Shown in pieces: positions 15,575 to 24,854 of a DNA stretch of 64,000 nucleotides. The position numbers and the translations under genes are program-made. Under the pieces are notes generated by a model. That model worked only from the letters and a program-made list of their open reading frames with translations, was not told where the DNA came from and did no database searches. This stretch comes from Actinomadura physcomitrii (lineage in GTDB: Bacteria > Actinomycetota > Actinomycetes > Streptosporangiales > Streptosporangiaceae), in NCBI RefSeq assembly GCF_008923205.2, contig NZ_WBMS02000017.1, positions 62,001 through 126,000 on the forward strand, written 5' to 3'. Position 1 is the stretch's first letter. Each line of letters starts with the position of its first letter.

Positions 15575-16354
15575 ATGAGCGATGGCCCTGTCCTTCTCGC
15601 ATCAGACGTCGGCGCCGTGCGACTCCTCACACTCAATCGGCCTGGTGCCCGCAACGCGTTGAGCAGCGAGCTGAACACCGCCCTCTATCGGGCCCTGGAG
15701 GAGGCGGACAGCGACGACGCGGTGAAGGGCGTGGTGGTCACCGGCGCTGATCCGGCGTTCTGCGCAGGGCTCGACCTCAAGGAAGCCGGGGCCGAGGGGG
15801 CCGCCTTCTTCCGGCGGTTCCAGGACGCCAACTGCATCGTGCGGATCGGTGAGATGAGCAAGCCGGTGGTCGGAGCGGTGAACGGTGCGGCCTTCACCGG
15901 GGGGCTGGAGATCGCGCTCGGCTGCGACTTCCTCGTCGCTTCCGAGTGCGCCGTGTTCGCTGATACGCACGTCCGTGTCGGCGTGCTGCCGGGCGGCGGC
16001 CTGACAGCCCGGCTGCCCCGGGTCGTCGGTGCCGCCAACGCGCGGCGGATGTCGATGACGGGTGAGGTGGTGGACGCGGCGCGCGCCGAGCGGATCGGGT
16101 TGGTGAGCGAGGTCGTGCCGCACAGCGAGCTGCTGGCGCGAGCGATGGCGCTGGCGTCGTCGGCCGCCGAGGTTCCGGCTGACGCCATGCGGGACCTCAA
16201 ACGGATGTACACCGGGGGCGGCGGGCTGGCGGAGGACCTCGCGGCAGAGGTGGCCATCGCCCGTGCCTATCGCGCGGATTTCGACGGGATCGAAGGGCGC
16301 CGCGCCCAGGTGCAGAGCCGAAACCGCGAGCAGATCTCCCAGGAGGAGCGTTGA
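15575..16354 (+). CDS. Enoyl-CoA hydratase/isomerase
   Basis: A 259-residue crotonase-family enzyme. LTLNRPGARNALSSEL lies near residue 15, PAFCAGLDLKEAG near 62-75, and GAVNGAAFTGGLEIALGCD near 96-114, where an acidic residue may act in hydration. ATG 15575 follows GGGAGAG. An in-frame ATG at 15554 lies upstream, without a ribosome binding site. It is separated from the kinase gene by 64 bases carrying its own promoter-like elements, and overlaps the next hydratase gene. It probably hydrates the enoyl-CoA made by the upstream ACAD. Confidence 0.92.
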   Translation: MSDGPVLLASDVGAVRLLTLNRPGARNALSSELNTALYRALEEADSDDAVKGVVVTGADPAFCAGLDLKEAGAEGAAFFRRFQDANCIVRIGEMSKPVVGAVNGAAFTGGLEIALGCDFLVASECAVFADTHVRVGVLPGGGLTARLPRVVGAANARRMSMTGEVVDAARAERIGLVSEVVPHSELLARAMALASSAAEVPADAMRDLKRMYTGGGGLAEDLAAEVAIARAYRADFDGIEGRRAQVQSRNREQISQEER

Positions 16355-17154
16355 GCGAGATCGTCGTGTCCCGGCCGCGGCCGGGCGTCACCCGTGTCGA
16401 GATGAACCGGCCCGAGCGGCTGAACGCGATGACCGCCGGGATGGTCGAGGGGCTGCACGGGGCGCTGGCGGAGGCGGCCGCGGACCCGGCGTGCCGGGTG
16501 GTGGTGCTGACCGGTGCGGGCCGCGGTTTCTGCGCGGGCCTGGACCTGGGCGGCTATGGCGAGCCGGAGGGCGTGGACGGCGCGGGCGCGGTGCAGCAGG
16601 GCTTGGCGTTGCAGCGGCATATCGCGGGGCTGGTGCAGCGGATCCGGCGGATGCCGCAGCCGGTGGTCGCGGAGGTGAACGGCGCGGCGGCGGGTGGCGG
16701 GCTGGCGCTGGTTTTGGCGTCGGACCTGCGGATCGCCTCGACGTCGGCGGTGTTCGCGGTGTCGTTCATGCGGGTGGGGTTCTCGGCGTGCGACATCGGG
16801 ACGTCCTGGATGCTGCCGCGGCTGGTCGGCGCGGGGCGGGCGCACGAGCTGATGATGACCGCGCGCCGGTTCGGCGCCGAGGAGGCGCTGCGGATCGGCA
16901 TGCTGGCCGACGCCGTCGCGCCTGAAGAGCTGACGGCGCGCGTGGAAAAGGCGGTCGACGACCTGCTGTCGATGCCGCCGCTGTCGCTGTCGCTGACCAA
17001 GCAGGCGATGTGGCTGTCGCTGGAGATCCCGTCGTTCGACGCGGCCGTCGAGTTGGAGAACCGGCAGCAGGTCCTGACGATGATGACCGCCGACCAGACC
17101 GAGGCCATGGCCGCCTACGTGCAGAAGCGCGCCCCCGACTACGGCAACCACTAA
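16351..17154 (+). CDS. Enoyl-CoA hydratase/isomerase
   Basis: A 267-residue crotonase-family enzyme. VEMNRPERLNAM lies near residue 15, GRGFCAGLDLGGYG near 60, and AEVNGAAAGGGLALVLASD near 104-122. It starts at TTG 16351, overlapping the upstream stop (TTGA), with AGGAGGAG at 16341-16348 deciding this unusual start. The paralogue directly upstream shares the fold but not close sequence, so the pair may act on successive enoyl-CoA steps rather than being a recent duplication. Confidence 0.9.
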   Translation: MSEIVVSRPRPGVTRVEMNRPERLNAMTAGMVEGLHGALAEAAADPACRVVVLTGAGRGFCAGLDLGGYGEPEGVDGAGAVQQGLALQRHIAGLVQRIRRMPQPVVAEVNGAAAGGGLALVLASDLRIASTSAVFAVSFMRVGFSACDIGTSWMLPRLVGAGRAHELMMTARRFGAEEALRIGMLADAVAPEELTARVEKAVDDLLSMPPLSLSLTKQAMWLSLEIPSFDAAVELENRQQVLTMMTADQTEAMAAYVQKRAPDYGNH

Positions 17155-17194
17155 TAGGAGAAAGGGCCGGCGCGTCGGGCCGGGGCACCGCAGG

Positions 17195-17857
17195 CTAAGG
17201 CTCCAACAGGCGCAAGACGAGGTCGACCGTCGATGTGCAGTGCGCCTCGAGGTCTACTTCGCTCGCGGACGCCATGTCGAGGCCGTGGTTGAGAACCTGC
17301 ATCGTCACTGCACCGTAGAGGCACTCGACGACCGGGTCCACGGCGGCCTCGTCGATGGTGTCGCCGCGGGTGCGCGCGCGGTCGAACACTCGTCGCGCGG
17401 CATGACGGTGCTTCTGGGCGAGTTCTCTGGCGATGTGCTCGTAGGCAGGGTTCGCGACCGCGTCGACCGTGATCCGGAACGTCGCGTAGCCGAGCGGGTC
17501 TCGCAGGAAGCGCAGGAGGTTCGTCGTCAGGCGGATCAGATCGCCGCGGAGCGAACCGGTGTCGACGTCCTCGATGCTCCGGGAACGCGCCCGCACGCTC
17601 TCCACCAATAGCGCGTCGCGATCGGGCCAGCGCAGGTAGACGGTCGACTTCCCGACCCCCGCGCGGCGGGCGACACCGTCGATCGTGAAGCGCGCCGGAC
17701 CGCGCTCGAGGAACTCGTCGATCGCCGCATCGAGGATGCGCTGCTCGGCCACCGGGTCGCGCGGCCGGCCAGGACGCCTGCGGTCCGTCCCGGCGGTCTG
17801 CTCATCACGAATGCCGGTCATCGCGGCCATCACACCATGCCCGCCTCTGCCTGTCAC
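17195..17857 (-). CDS. TetR/AcrR family transcriptional regulator
   Basis: 220 residues. The HTH at about residues 37-80 (FTIDGVARRAGVGKSTVYLRWPDRDALLVES) precedes a helical ligand domain. Starts at 17857 or the later ATG 17821 are both possible, as the first 30 residues are not part of the domain. It is divergent from the ALDH-SDR-P450 operon, and the perfect palindrome 17931-17946 lies in the shared region, so it is the best candidate for the protein binding the ACTnAGTTAACTnAGT operators (inference). Confidence 0.88.
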   Translation of the reverse strand: MTGRGGHGVMAAMTGIRDEQTAGTDRRRPGRPRDPVAEQRILDAAIDEFLERGPARFTIDGVARRAGVGKSTVYLRWPDRDALLVESVRARSRSIEDVDTGSLRGDLIRLTTNLLRFLRDPLGYATFRITVDAVANPAYEHIARELAQKHRHAARRVFDRARTRGDTIDEAAVDPVVECLYGAVTMQVLNHGLDMASASEVDLEAHCTSTVDLVLRLLEP

Positions 17858-17896
17858 GCCGTGGGCGCTATTTTCCGACGATCTCGTCCGTAACTC

Positions 17897-17946
17897 TTGA
17901 CAAGCGCCATGAGGTGCAGATGATTGGATAACTTAGTTAACTCAGT
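17897..17946 (+). promoter_or_regulatory. ALDH operon promoter with perfect palindromic operator
   Basis: TTGACA (17897-17902) and GATGAT (17919-17924) are spaced 16 bases. The perfect 16-bp palindrome ACTTAGTTAACTCAGT (17931-17946; symmetric ACTnAGTTAACTnAGT) covers the likely transcription start. A TetR gene reads away from it. A near-identical site lies at 10284-10299. Confidence 0.65.
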
Positions 17947-17965
17947 GGTCTCAGGGAGTGACGCG

Positions 17966-19417
17966 ATGTCCGACGCCGACCGCACGCCGCCGAAGGTCCA
18001 TCTCCGGATCAACGGTGAGAAGCTCCACGCCGGGTCCGGCGGGACCTACGACCACATCAGCCCGGTCACCGAACAGGTGGACGCCCGGATCCCCCTGGCC
18101 GGCAAGGAGGAGATCGACCTCGCCGTCTCCAAGGCGCACGAGGCGTTCCAGGTCTGGAAGCGCATGTCGCCCGCGCAGCGCCGCGAGCTGCTGAAGAAGC
18201 TGGCCGACCTGATCGAGGCGAACAGCGCGGAGTTCGCAAGGCTCGGCGCGCTCGACAACGGAACGCCCGTCACGGTCGGTTCGGCGTTCCCCGCGACCTC
18301 CGCCGAGTGGACCCGCTACTACGCCGGATGGGCGGACAAGATCCAGGGAGACGTCACGGGCAACCCCGTTCAGGACGGCGAGCTCGGTTACACCCTCGCC
18401 CAGCCGTACGGCGTTGTGGGGATCATCATCACGTGGAACGGGCCGCTGATCTCGCTCGCCATGAAGATCCCGCCCGCGGTCGGGGCCGGGAACACGGTGG
18501 TCGTCAAGCCGTCCGAGCTGACGCCGTTCAGCGGCGAGCTGTTCATGGACCTCGTCGAGCAGGCGGGCTTCCCGCCGGGCGTCATCAACGTCCTTCCCGG
18601 CACGGCGGAGGCCGGCGCCCGGTTGGTGGCCCATCCACTGGTGAAGAAGGTCAGCTTCACGGGCGGTCCGGCCACGGCCACCAAGATCCTTGAGACCTGT
18701 GCGCCCGACATGAAGCCTGCGGTGCTGGAGTTGGGCGGCAAGTCGGCCAACATCGTCTTCGAGGACGCCGACATCGAGGCCGCGTGTCAGCTGGGCACGA
18801 CGTTCTCGCTGATCGCCCTCTCGGGCCAGGGATGCGCCTTCGCCACTCGGATGATCGTCCACGAGGACGTCTACGACCAGGTCGTCGAGCAGGTGAAACT
18901 CATCGCCCAGAACATCCCGATCGGCGACCCGTTCGACCCGGGCGTCATGTCTGGCCCGGTCGTCAACGAGGCCGCGGCGGAACGGATCATCGGCATGGTC
19001 GAGCGCGCCAAGGGGGAGGGCGCGACCCTGGTGACCGGCGGCGCCCGGATCGACCGTGACGGCTACTTCGTCCAGCCGACGGTGTTCGCCGACGTCGACC
19101 CGGAATCGGAACTCGCGCAGACCGAGGTCTTCGGCCCGGTGCTCGCGATCTTCAAGTTCTCGACCGAGGAGCAGGCGATCGCGCTCGCCAACGGTACGCG
19201 CTACGCCCTCTCCTCGTACGTGCAGACCAACGACCTCAAGCGCGCGGTCCGCGTGGCCGCCGAACTCGAGGCCGGCGAGACCCTCATCAACGGTGCCATG
19301 AACCTTCAGGTGGGCCGGCCGTTCGGCGGCTTCGGTCTGTCGGGGGCGGGCAAGGAGGGCGGCCGGCAGGGCATCGAGGAGTTCCTCCGCATCCGCAGCG
19401 TCGGCGTCGCCATCTGA
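17966..19417 (+). CDS. Aldehyde dehydrogenase family protein
   Basis: A 483-residue NAD(P)-dependent ALDH. The catalytic glutamate lies in LELGGKS (about Glu255) and the nucleophile cysteine in SGQGCAF (about Cys290), with the cofactor-binding SFTGGPATA upstream. The start ATG 17966 follows CAGGGAG; an in-frame start at 17924 would place coding sequence over the operator. It heads the operon ALDH-SDR-P450-hydrolase-ligase and likely oxidises the aldehyde formed after hydroxylation and alcohol oxidation to the acid used by the CoA ligase. Confidence 0.93.
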   Translation: MSDADRTPPKVHLRINGEKLHAGSGGTYDHISPVTEQVDARIPLAGKEEIDLAVSKAHEAFQVWKRMSPAQRRELLKKLADLIEANSAEFARLGALDNGTPVTVGSAFPATSAEWTRYYAGWADKIQGDVTGNPVQDGELGYTLAQPYGVVGIIITWNGPLISLAMKIPPAVGAGNTVVVKPSELTPFSGELFMDLVEQAGFPPGVINVLPGTAEAGARLVAHPLVKKVSFTGGPATATKILETCAPDMKPAVLELGGKSANIVFEDADIEAACQLGTTFSLIALSGQGCAFATRMIVHEDVYDQVVEQVKLIAQNIPIGDPFDPGVMSGPVVNEAAAERIIGMVERAKGEGATLVTGGARIDRDGYFVQPTVFADVDPESELAQTEVFGPVLAIFKFSTEEQAIALANGTRYALSSYVQTNDLKRAVRVAAELEAGETLINGAMNLQVGRPFGGFGLSGAGKEGGRQGIEEFLRIRSVGVAI

Positions 19418-19446
19418 CCGGGACCTTGTAGTAAGGGAGAACCGCC

Positions 19447-20265
19447 ATGACCGGAAGCCTCGAGGGGCGCGTCGCCTTCATCACCGGAGCCGCCCGCGGC
19501 CAGGGACGCGCGCACGCCGTGCGCCTCGCCCGAGAGGGCGTCGACATCATCGGGCTCGACATCTGCAAGGACATCGCCAGCTTCGACTACTCCTGCGCCA
19601 CCCGGGAGGAACTGGAGGAGACCGCCGCCCTGGTCGCGAAGGAGGGCCGGACGATGGTCACGGGCGAGGCCGACGTCCGCGACCTGGCGGCGGTGAAGCA
19701 GGTCTTCGAGGACGGCTACGCGCGGCTCGGTCGCATCGACATCGTCATCGCCAACGCCGGGATGATCCGCTACGGCGCGCCCGAGAACGTCGCCCAGGAA
19801 TGGCAGGACACGCTCGACGTCATTCTCACCGGCGCCTTCAACACCGTGCAGGCCTCGATCGACAAGCTCATCGAGGGAGGCAACGGGGGATCGATCGTCC
19901 TGGTCAGCTCGAGTGCGGGACTCAAGGGCACCGGCAGCGACCTGCCCTCGGCGCAGGCCTACACTGCGGCCAAGCGCGGCCTGGTCGGATACATGCAGGT
20001 CCTCGCGCAGCAGTACGCGGAGCACTCGATCCGGGTCAACACCATCCACCCGACCGGCGTGGTCTCGGGCATGACCACGAACGAAGCGATGATGAAGATG
20101 GCCGCCGACCCGAACACCAACATCGCGGCCATGCAGAACCTGTTGCCCATCCAGATCCTCCAGCCAGAGGACATCGCCAACGCGGTGGCCTACCTCGTGA
20201 GCGACGAGGCGGCCTTCATCACCGGCACCCAGTGGGCGCTCGACGCCGGATTCTCGGTGCGCTGA
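19447..20265 (+). CDS. Mycofactocin-coupled SDR family oxidoreductase
   Basis: A 272-residue SDR with the extended N-terminal form GRVAFITGAARGQGRAHAVRLA and IIGLDICKDI that marks the mycofactocin-coupled (TIGR03971-type, carveol dehydrogenase-like) subfamily. Catalytic residues are serine in VLVSSSAG and YTAAK near 177. Members hold NAD tightly and pass electrons to the peptide-derived cofactor mycofactocin. ATG 19447 is preceded by AAGGGAGAA. Placed between ALDH and P450, it probably oxidises the hydroxylated product of the P450. The host would need an mft cluster, which is not in this window. Confidence 0.88.
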   Translation: MTGSLEGRVAFITGAARGQGRAHAVRLAREGVDIIGLDICKDIASFDYSCATREELEETAALVAKEGRTMVTGEADVRDLAAVKQVFEDGYARLGRIDIVIANAGMIRYGAPENVAQEWQDTLDVILTGAFNTVQASIDKLIEGGNGGSIVLVSSSAGLKGTGSDLPSAQAYTAAKRGLVGYMQVLAQQYAEHSIRVNTIHPTGVVSGMTTNEAMMKMAADPNTNIAAMQNLLPIQILQPEDIANAVAYLVSDEAAFITGTQWALDAGFSVR

Positions 20266-20279
20266 GAGATCGGACGGAC

Positions 20280-21503
20280 ATGTCGCTCACCGAGCACCGG
20301 ATGGTCGGAGCGGGGCCGGTCGAGGATGCCGGTCGCCGGTTCGACGATCTCCGAGGAGAGCACACGATCGTCAAGGTCGAGGAGCCCGAGCGCGCCTACT
20401 GGATGGTGCTCGGCCACGACCTGACACGTGAATGCCTGCAGAACCCGTCCGCCTTCTCCAGCGATGTCATCACCCCGCTGAACCAGGATCCGCCGTTCAA
20501 GATGATCCCCATCCAGCTCGATCCGCCGGAGCACACACGGTGGCGCCGGCTGCTGGCGCGGTACTTCTCCCCGCGCCAGATGGCGTTGCTCCGGCCGAGA
20601 CTCGAGCAGCGGACCAGGGAACTCGTGGCGGAAATCAAGCAGAAGGGGGAATGTGACTACGTCTCGGAGTTCGCGCTCCAGTTCCCGACCGTGGTCTTCC
20701 TCGAGATGATGGGCCTACCGGTCGACGAGCTCCCGAGATTCCTGGAATGGGAGAAGCTCGCGCTCGCTCCCTCTGCGGACGGCACGTTCGACGCCGACCG
20801 TCAGGCCGCGGGGATCCTGTCCGTGGTCGGGTACTTCCAGGCGGCGATCGCACGCACGCGCGACGGCGGGGAGCACGGTGATGAGCTGCTCTCCCAGACG
20901 ACGGCGTGGGAGCTGGACGGCGTCCCGATCTCGGACGACGTCCTGGTCAACTGCTGCCTCCTGCTGTTCCTCGCCGGCCTCGACACGGTTGCGATGAGTC
21001 TGGCCTTCGCCATGTACCACCTCGCGACCCATGATGCGGACCGCGAGCACGTCGCAGCGGTCGCGGCGGCGGGCGGTTCCATGGACGAGATCGTCGAGGA
21101 GATGCTGCGCTTCTACGCGGTGCCCGAGATCGGTAGGAAGGTCGTCCACGACATGGAGATCGACTGCCACCGGCTCAGGGCCGGTGAACTCGTCCTCTTT
21201 CCGCTGGTCGCCGGGAACCGCGACGACGCGCTGGTCGCCGGCGCAGACCACGTGGATCTGCGGAGGGGGCGTACCACTCCGCACCTGGCGTTCGGCGGGG
21301 GTCCGCATCGCTGCCTCGGCTCGCATCTCGCCCGGATCGAGATGAACATCGCGCTCCGCGGCTGGCATGAGGCCGTTCCCGTGTACCGCTTGGCGCACGG
21401 TGCGACGCCGAGGGCGTACTGGTCCAACGTGCACGGCCTCATGGAACTCCGGCTGTCCGGCTTCGGAGAGGCGTGTTCGGAGAGGCGTGAAGGTGCGGGG
21501 TGA
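20280..21503 (+). CDS. Cytochrome P450, module copy 1
   Basis: A 407-residue bacterial class I P450. The I-helix is FLAGLDTVAMSLAFA near 228-242, ExxR is in EEMLRFYAVPEIGR, and the heme loop AFGGGPHRCLGSHLARIE has its ligand at about Cys345. ATG 20280 lies 14 bases after the SDR stop. It is expected to hydroxylate a hydrophobic substrate using ferredoxin and reductase encoded elsewhere. A C-terminal piece of a near-identical P450 lies at 33540-33849, so this module was duplicated and this is the complete P450 copy. Confidence 0.94.
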   Translation: MSLTEHRMVGAGPVEDAGRRFDDLRGEHTIVKVEEPERAYWMVLGHDLTRECLQNPSAFSSDVITPLNQDPPFKMIPIQLDPPEHTRWRRLLARYFSPRQMALLRPRLEQRTRELVAEIKQKGECDYVSEFALQFPTVVFLEMMGLPVDELPRFLEWEKLALAPSADGTFDADRQAAGILSVVGYFQAAIARTRDGGEHGDELLSQTTAWELDGVPISDDVLVNCCLLLFLAGLDTVAMSLAFAMYHLATHDADREHVAAVAAAGGSMDEIVEEMLRFYAVPEIGRKVVHDMEIDCHRLRAGELVLFPLVAGNRDDALVAGADHVDLRRGRTTPHLAFGGGPHRCLGSHLARIEMNIALRGWHEAVPVYRLAHGATPRAYWSNVHGLMELRLSGFGEACSERREGAG

Positions 21504-21527
21504 AGCACGATCGCCGAAAGCGGAGCT

Positions 21528-21550
21528 ACTAAGTTAGCATAGATAACTTT
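21528..21550. promoter_or_regulatory. Inverted-repeat site upstream of hydrolase copy 1
   Basis: ACTAAGTTA and TAACTTTGT half-sites separated by GCATAGA form an inverted repeat with a perfect AAGTTA/TAACTT core. The half-sites match those of the ACTnAGTTAACTnAGT operators but with a 7-base spacer. A diverged version lies at 33880-33902 before hydrolase copy 2. Confidence 0.45.
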
Positions 21551-21582
21551 GTGTCTGGACGTATCCGCGTGGGGAGGCCATC

Positions 21583-22583
21583 GTGCGACCGTTGGATCAC
21601 TCCTTCGATGTCACCGAGGAGATCGGGACAGGAGAGCCGCTGAGCCAGACGGCCTGGATCTTCGCGCCGGAGGACGCCGCCGAGGTGAAGGGCGCGATCC
21701 TGTGCCTGGCCGGCGGCACCTATGACAAGAAATATTGGCATCTGGAGGTACCCGGTCACGAGGGTTACAGCTTCGCTCGGCGCCTCGCTCGTCGGGGATA
21801 CGTCGTCATCGCCCTTGACCATCTCGGTGTCGGCGGCAGCGCCGACCCGACCGCGTCCGGAGGGGTGGACCTGCAACTCCTGGCCAGCGGTGATGCGGCC
21901 GTCGCCGCCCAGGTCAGAGCGCGCCTGGACGACGGAATGCTCGTCCCCGGCCTGCGGCCCCTGCCGCACCTCCCGCTGATCGGCGCAGGGCACTCGATGG
22001 GGGCCTGCCTCACCACGATGGTCCAAGCGCGGGCCGGAGCGTACGACGCCGTCGCGCTCCTCGGCTACGGCGTTGACATCACCACGTTCACGATGAGGAG
22101 GTCACGTCCGACGTCCTTGAGGAACGTGTCGAGGAGAGCGAGGCCATCTTCCGCGCGAGCACGGGAACGGCCCTGGACGCGATCTCGACGATCGTGCCAC
22201 GAGAGCCGTTGCGGCCGCTGTTCCACGGCGCCGACGTGCCTGAGGAGGTCATCCGCGCCGATGACGCGGCGGAATCGCGGGTGCCCGTCCGAGCCGCCTC
22301 CGAGGTCACGACGCCGGGCTACGTCCGCCGGTACGCCGAAGCGGTCGACGTGCCGGTCTTCCTCGGGTTCGGGCAGGTCGACGTCACGCCCGACGCGCAC
22401 GCGGAGCCCGCCTGCTATCGCGCCTCCATTGACGTGACACTGGTGGTCATCGAGGGATCGGCCCACTGCCACAACTTTGCGGGGCGCAGGCAGGAGCTCT
22501 GGAATCGCCTCGCGTCCTGGGGCGACACGATCTCCTCCCGGCGAACGGTGCCCGTTGACGACCGGAAGGGCGATGCGGAGTGA
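21583..22583 (+). pseudogene. Alpha/beta hydrolase, module copy 1, frameshifted
   Basis: The reading frame opens at GTG 21583 (GGGGAGG upstream) with WIFAPEDAAEVKGAILCLAGGTYD and the nucleophile-elbow region GAGHSMGA near residue 130. It then shifts frame just after GYGVDIT at about 22082. Comparison with the intact copy at 33943-34944 shows one base missing (ACCACG here, ACCAACG there). The other frame continues the family sequence to 22583, including AEAVDVPVFLGFGQVDV and the catalytic-histidine region GSAHCHNFAG. The overlap with the ligase start (GTGA) is preserved. A sequencing error is possible; otherwise a recent pseudogene. Confidence 0.85.
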
Positions 22584-24151
22584 CGATCGAGAACGCGACC
22601 GAGGTGCAGGCGAGCGCCCCTGACGAGCTGGCGGCCGCCTTGCGGGAAGGCGTTGCTCGGCGGCCCGCTGATCTGGTCTTCCACCGTGAATCAGGGACGA
22701 CCGAGACAACGTCGCCGGAGGTTCTCGAACGGGCCGACCGGGTCGCCGCCGGGCTCGCCGGCCTCGGTGTCCGGCCGGGAGACGTCGTCGCCTTCCAGCT
22801 GACGAACCGGGTCGAGAACGCGATCGTCCATGCCGCCGTGCTGCTGTGCGGTGCGGTCGCGCTGCCCATCGTGCCGATCTACAAGCTCCGGGAGGTCTCC
22901 TTCGTCCTGCGTCAGTCCGGTGCTGCCGCGCTGATCGCCTTTCCGGGGATGGCAGCGGAGGTACTGGCCGTCCGGGACGATCTGCCTGATCTCCGCGCGG
23001 TCATCGCGATCCGTGACGGCGCCGACGTTCCGGTGCCGCGCGGCGCCACCGCCTGGACGGAACTCGAGGCCTCCGAGTCTCTGCCGGCCCGTGCTCCCGC
23101 GCCGCCGGACGAGGTGGCCGTGTTGGTCTACACGTCCGGCACCACCGCCGAGCCGAAGGGCGTCCAGCACACGCACCGGACGCTCATCGCGGAGATGGCC
23201 ACGCTCCCCGGTGTCCGCCGCAACGCGGACGGCGTCGTCTACCTGGATGCATTTCCTCCCGGCCATGTCGCCGGGCTGAACGTTGTCCTGCGAGCGTTGA
23301 TTCATGGACTCTCGACCGTCTTCATGGAGCGCTGGAACGCTGAAGTCGCGCTGGATCTCATCCATCGCCACGGAGTCACATCTTCAGCAGGTGTCCCTTT
23401 CCACTTGGCGGCGCTGCTCGACGCCGCAGAGCGCACCGGACGCGGCACCGGTACCTTGCGCGACTACCTCGTTGGTGCAGCCAGTGTCCCGCCCGTGCTG
23501 GTCGAACGCGCTCAACGCGCAGGCGTCGCGGCCTACCGTTCCTACGGATCCAGCGAGCACCCCACGATCAGCTCCGGCACCCCGGACGACCCGCTCGCCA
23601 AACGCGCGCGCACCGATGGACGCCCGATGCCGTGCAACGAGGTCCGCATCGTGGACGCCCAAGGTCGGGAACTGCCTCTCGGTCAGGACGGCGAGATCCT
23701 CTCCCGCGGCCCCGAGCTGTTTCCCGGCTACCGCGACGATGCTCTGAACGCGGCGGCGTTCACGCAGGACGGTTGGCTCCGCACAGGGGATGTCGGACGG
23801 ATGGACGACGACGGCTATCTGACGGTCACCGACCGGTTGAAGGACATCATCGTCCGAGGTGGAGAGAAGATCTCGTCGAAGGAGGTCGAGGACCTGCTTG
23901 CGGCGCACCCCTCCGTCGCCGAGGCCGTCGCGATCGCCGAGCCCGACGAGCGGTACGGCGAACGTGTTTGCGCGTTCGCGGTCCTGCACCCTGGCGCCTA
24001 CCTCGACATGGACACCGTCCGTGATCACTTCGCGGCCGCAGGAGCGGCCCGGCAGAAGACTCCAGAGCGCCTGATCCTTGTCGACACCTTGCCGCGCACG
24101 GCGGCAGGCAAGGTCCGTAAGACCGACCTGAGAGCCTCACTCAACCCGTAG
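22580..24151 (+). CDS. AMP-dependent acyl-CoA synthetase, module copy 1
   Basis: A 523-residue ANL enzyme. VLVYTSGTTAEPKGV lies near 183-197, the region YRSYGSSEHPT near 320 replaces the usual YGxTE, GRDWLRTGD-like DGWLRTGDVGRMDDDGYL near 400, and the catalytic lysine is in TAAGKVRKTD at the end. GTG 22580 overlaps the hydrolase stop. The SSEHPT variant is shared with copy 2 and resembles ligases of cyclohexane/terpenoid-type acids, though specificity is unproven. It forms the acyl-CoA entering beta-oxidation. Confidence 0.92.
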   Translation: MTIENATEVQASAPDELAAALREGVARRPADLVFHRESGTTETTSPEVLERADRVAAGLAGLGVRPGDVVAFQLTNRVENAIVHAAVLLCGAVALPIVPIYKLREVSFVLRQSGAAALIAFPGMAAEVLAVRDDLPDLRAVIAIRDGADVPVPRGATAWTELEASESLPARAPAPPDEVAVLVYTSGTTAEPKGVQHTHRTLIAEMATLPGVRRNADGVVYLDAFPPGHVAGLNVVLRALIHGLSTVFMERWNAEVALDLIHRHGVTSSAGVPFHLAALLDAAERTGRGTGTLRDYLVGAASVPPVLVERAQRAGVAAYRSYGSSEHPTISSGTPDDPLAKRARTDGRPMPCNEVRIVDAQGRELPLGQDGEILSRGPELFPGYRDDALNAAAFTQDGWLRTGDVGRMDDDGYLTVTDRLKDIIVRGGEKISSKEVEDLLAAHPSVAEAVAIAEPDERYGERVCAFAVLHPGAYLDMDTVRDHFAAAGAARQKTPERLILVDTLPRTAAGKVRKTDLRASLNP

Positions 24152-24690
24152 CGTGCTCCGAGGAGTCCGGCGAGCAGTTGCCCCTCGTTGAGATTGGTTC
24201 CGATGATCATCGGAACGCGGTTGTAGCTGCCGCTCTGCAGGGCAGCGTTGAGCTGATGGGGGAGCACGCCGCCGCCGACGGCAGGGATCGAGGCATTGTT
24301 GATGCCGACACCTCCGCCGAGGGCGCTGTCGGCCGCGTCGCTGATCTCCTGGGTGGACTTGGAGCGTAGGCAGGCCACCGAGACGGCATCGCCCTGGGTA
24401 CAGCCGAGCTTCCTGGCGACCTTGGCTCCCGACTCCTTGGCCTGCGTGATCGAAGGTCCGGGGATGCCGCAACCGCTCTCCGCGATCGCTGAGCCGAACA
24501 GGCCGGCCGCGGACGGCGAGGCCACGTTCATGCAGGTGTAGGTGGCGCCGGCGGACTCACCGAACAGTGTCACCTTATGCGGGTCACCACCGAACTGGCC
24601 GATGTTCTGTTGCACCCACCGCAGGGCGGCCTGCTGGTCCAGCAGGCTGTAGTCGCCCGAACCCCTCTGTGTCAGGCTCAGATGAGACAC
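24148..24690 (-). pseudogene. Carboxylesterase type B fragment
   Basis: The internal third of a carboxylesterase: SGDYSLLDQQAALRWVQQNIGQFGGDPHKVTLFGESAGA has the nucleophile GESAG, followed by the NRVPMIIGTNLNEGQLL segment. The N-terminal quarter and the C-terminal region with the catalytic histidine are missing. Downstream the frame runs into the antisense of the ligase, so the gene was cut when this module arrived or by deletion. It is not expected to be active. Confidence 0.8.
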
Positions 24691-24854
24691 AAGGGGATAA
24701 AGTTCTGCCCGGCGAGTGCTTGGTCCCCGTGGGCGCTCCCTGCTCCCAGTACCCTGCAGGTCGGCAACCGGCTTGCGGTAGCTGGTCGGCCTGTGTCAGC
24801 GCTTGCGCCATTGCGAAGGCGCTTCCGCTGGCCGGCAGACGATCCGAAAGGCGC

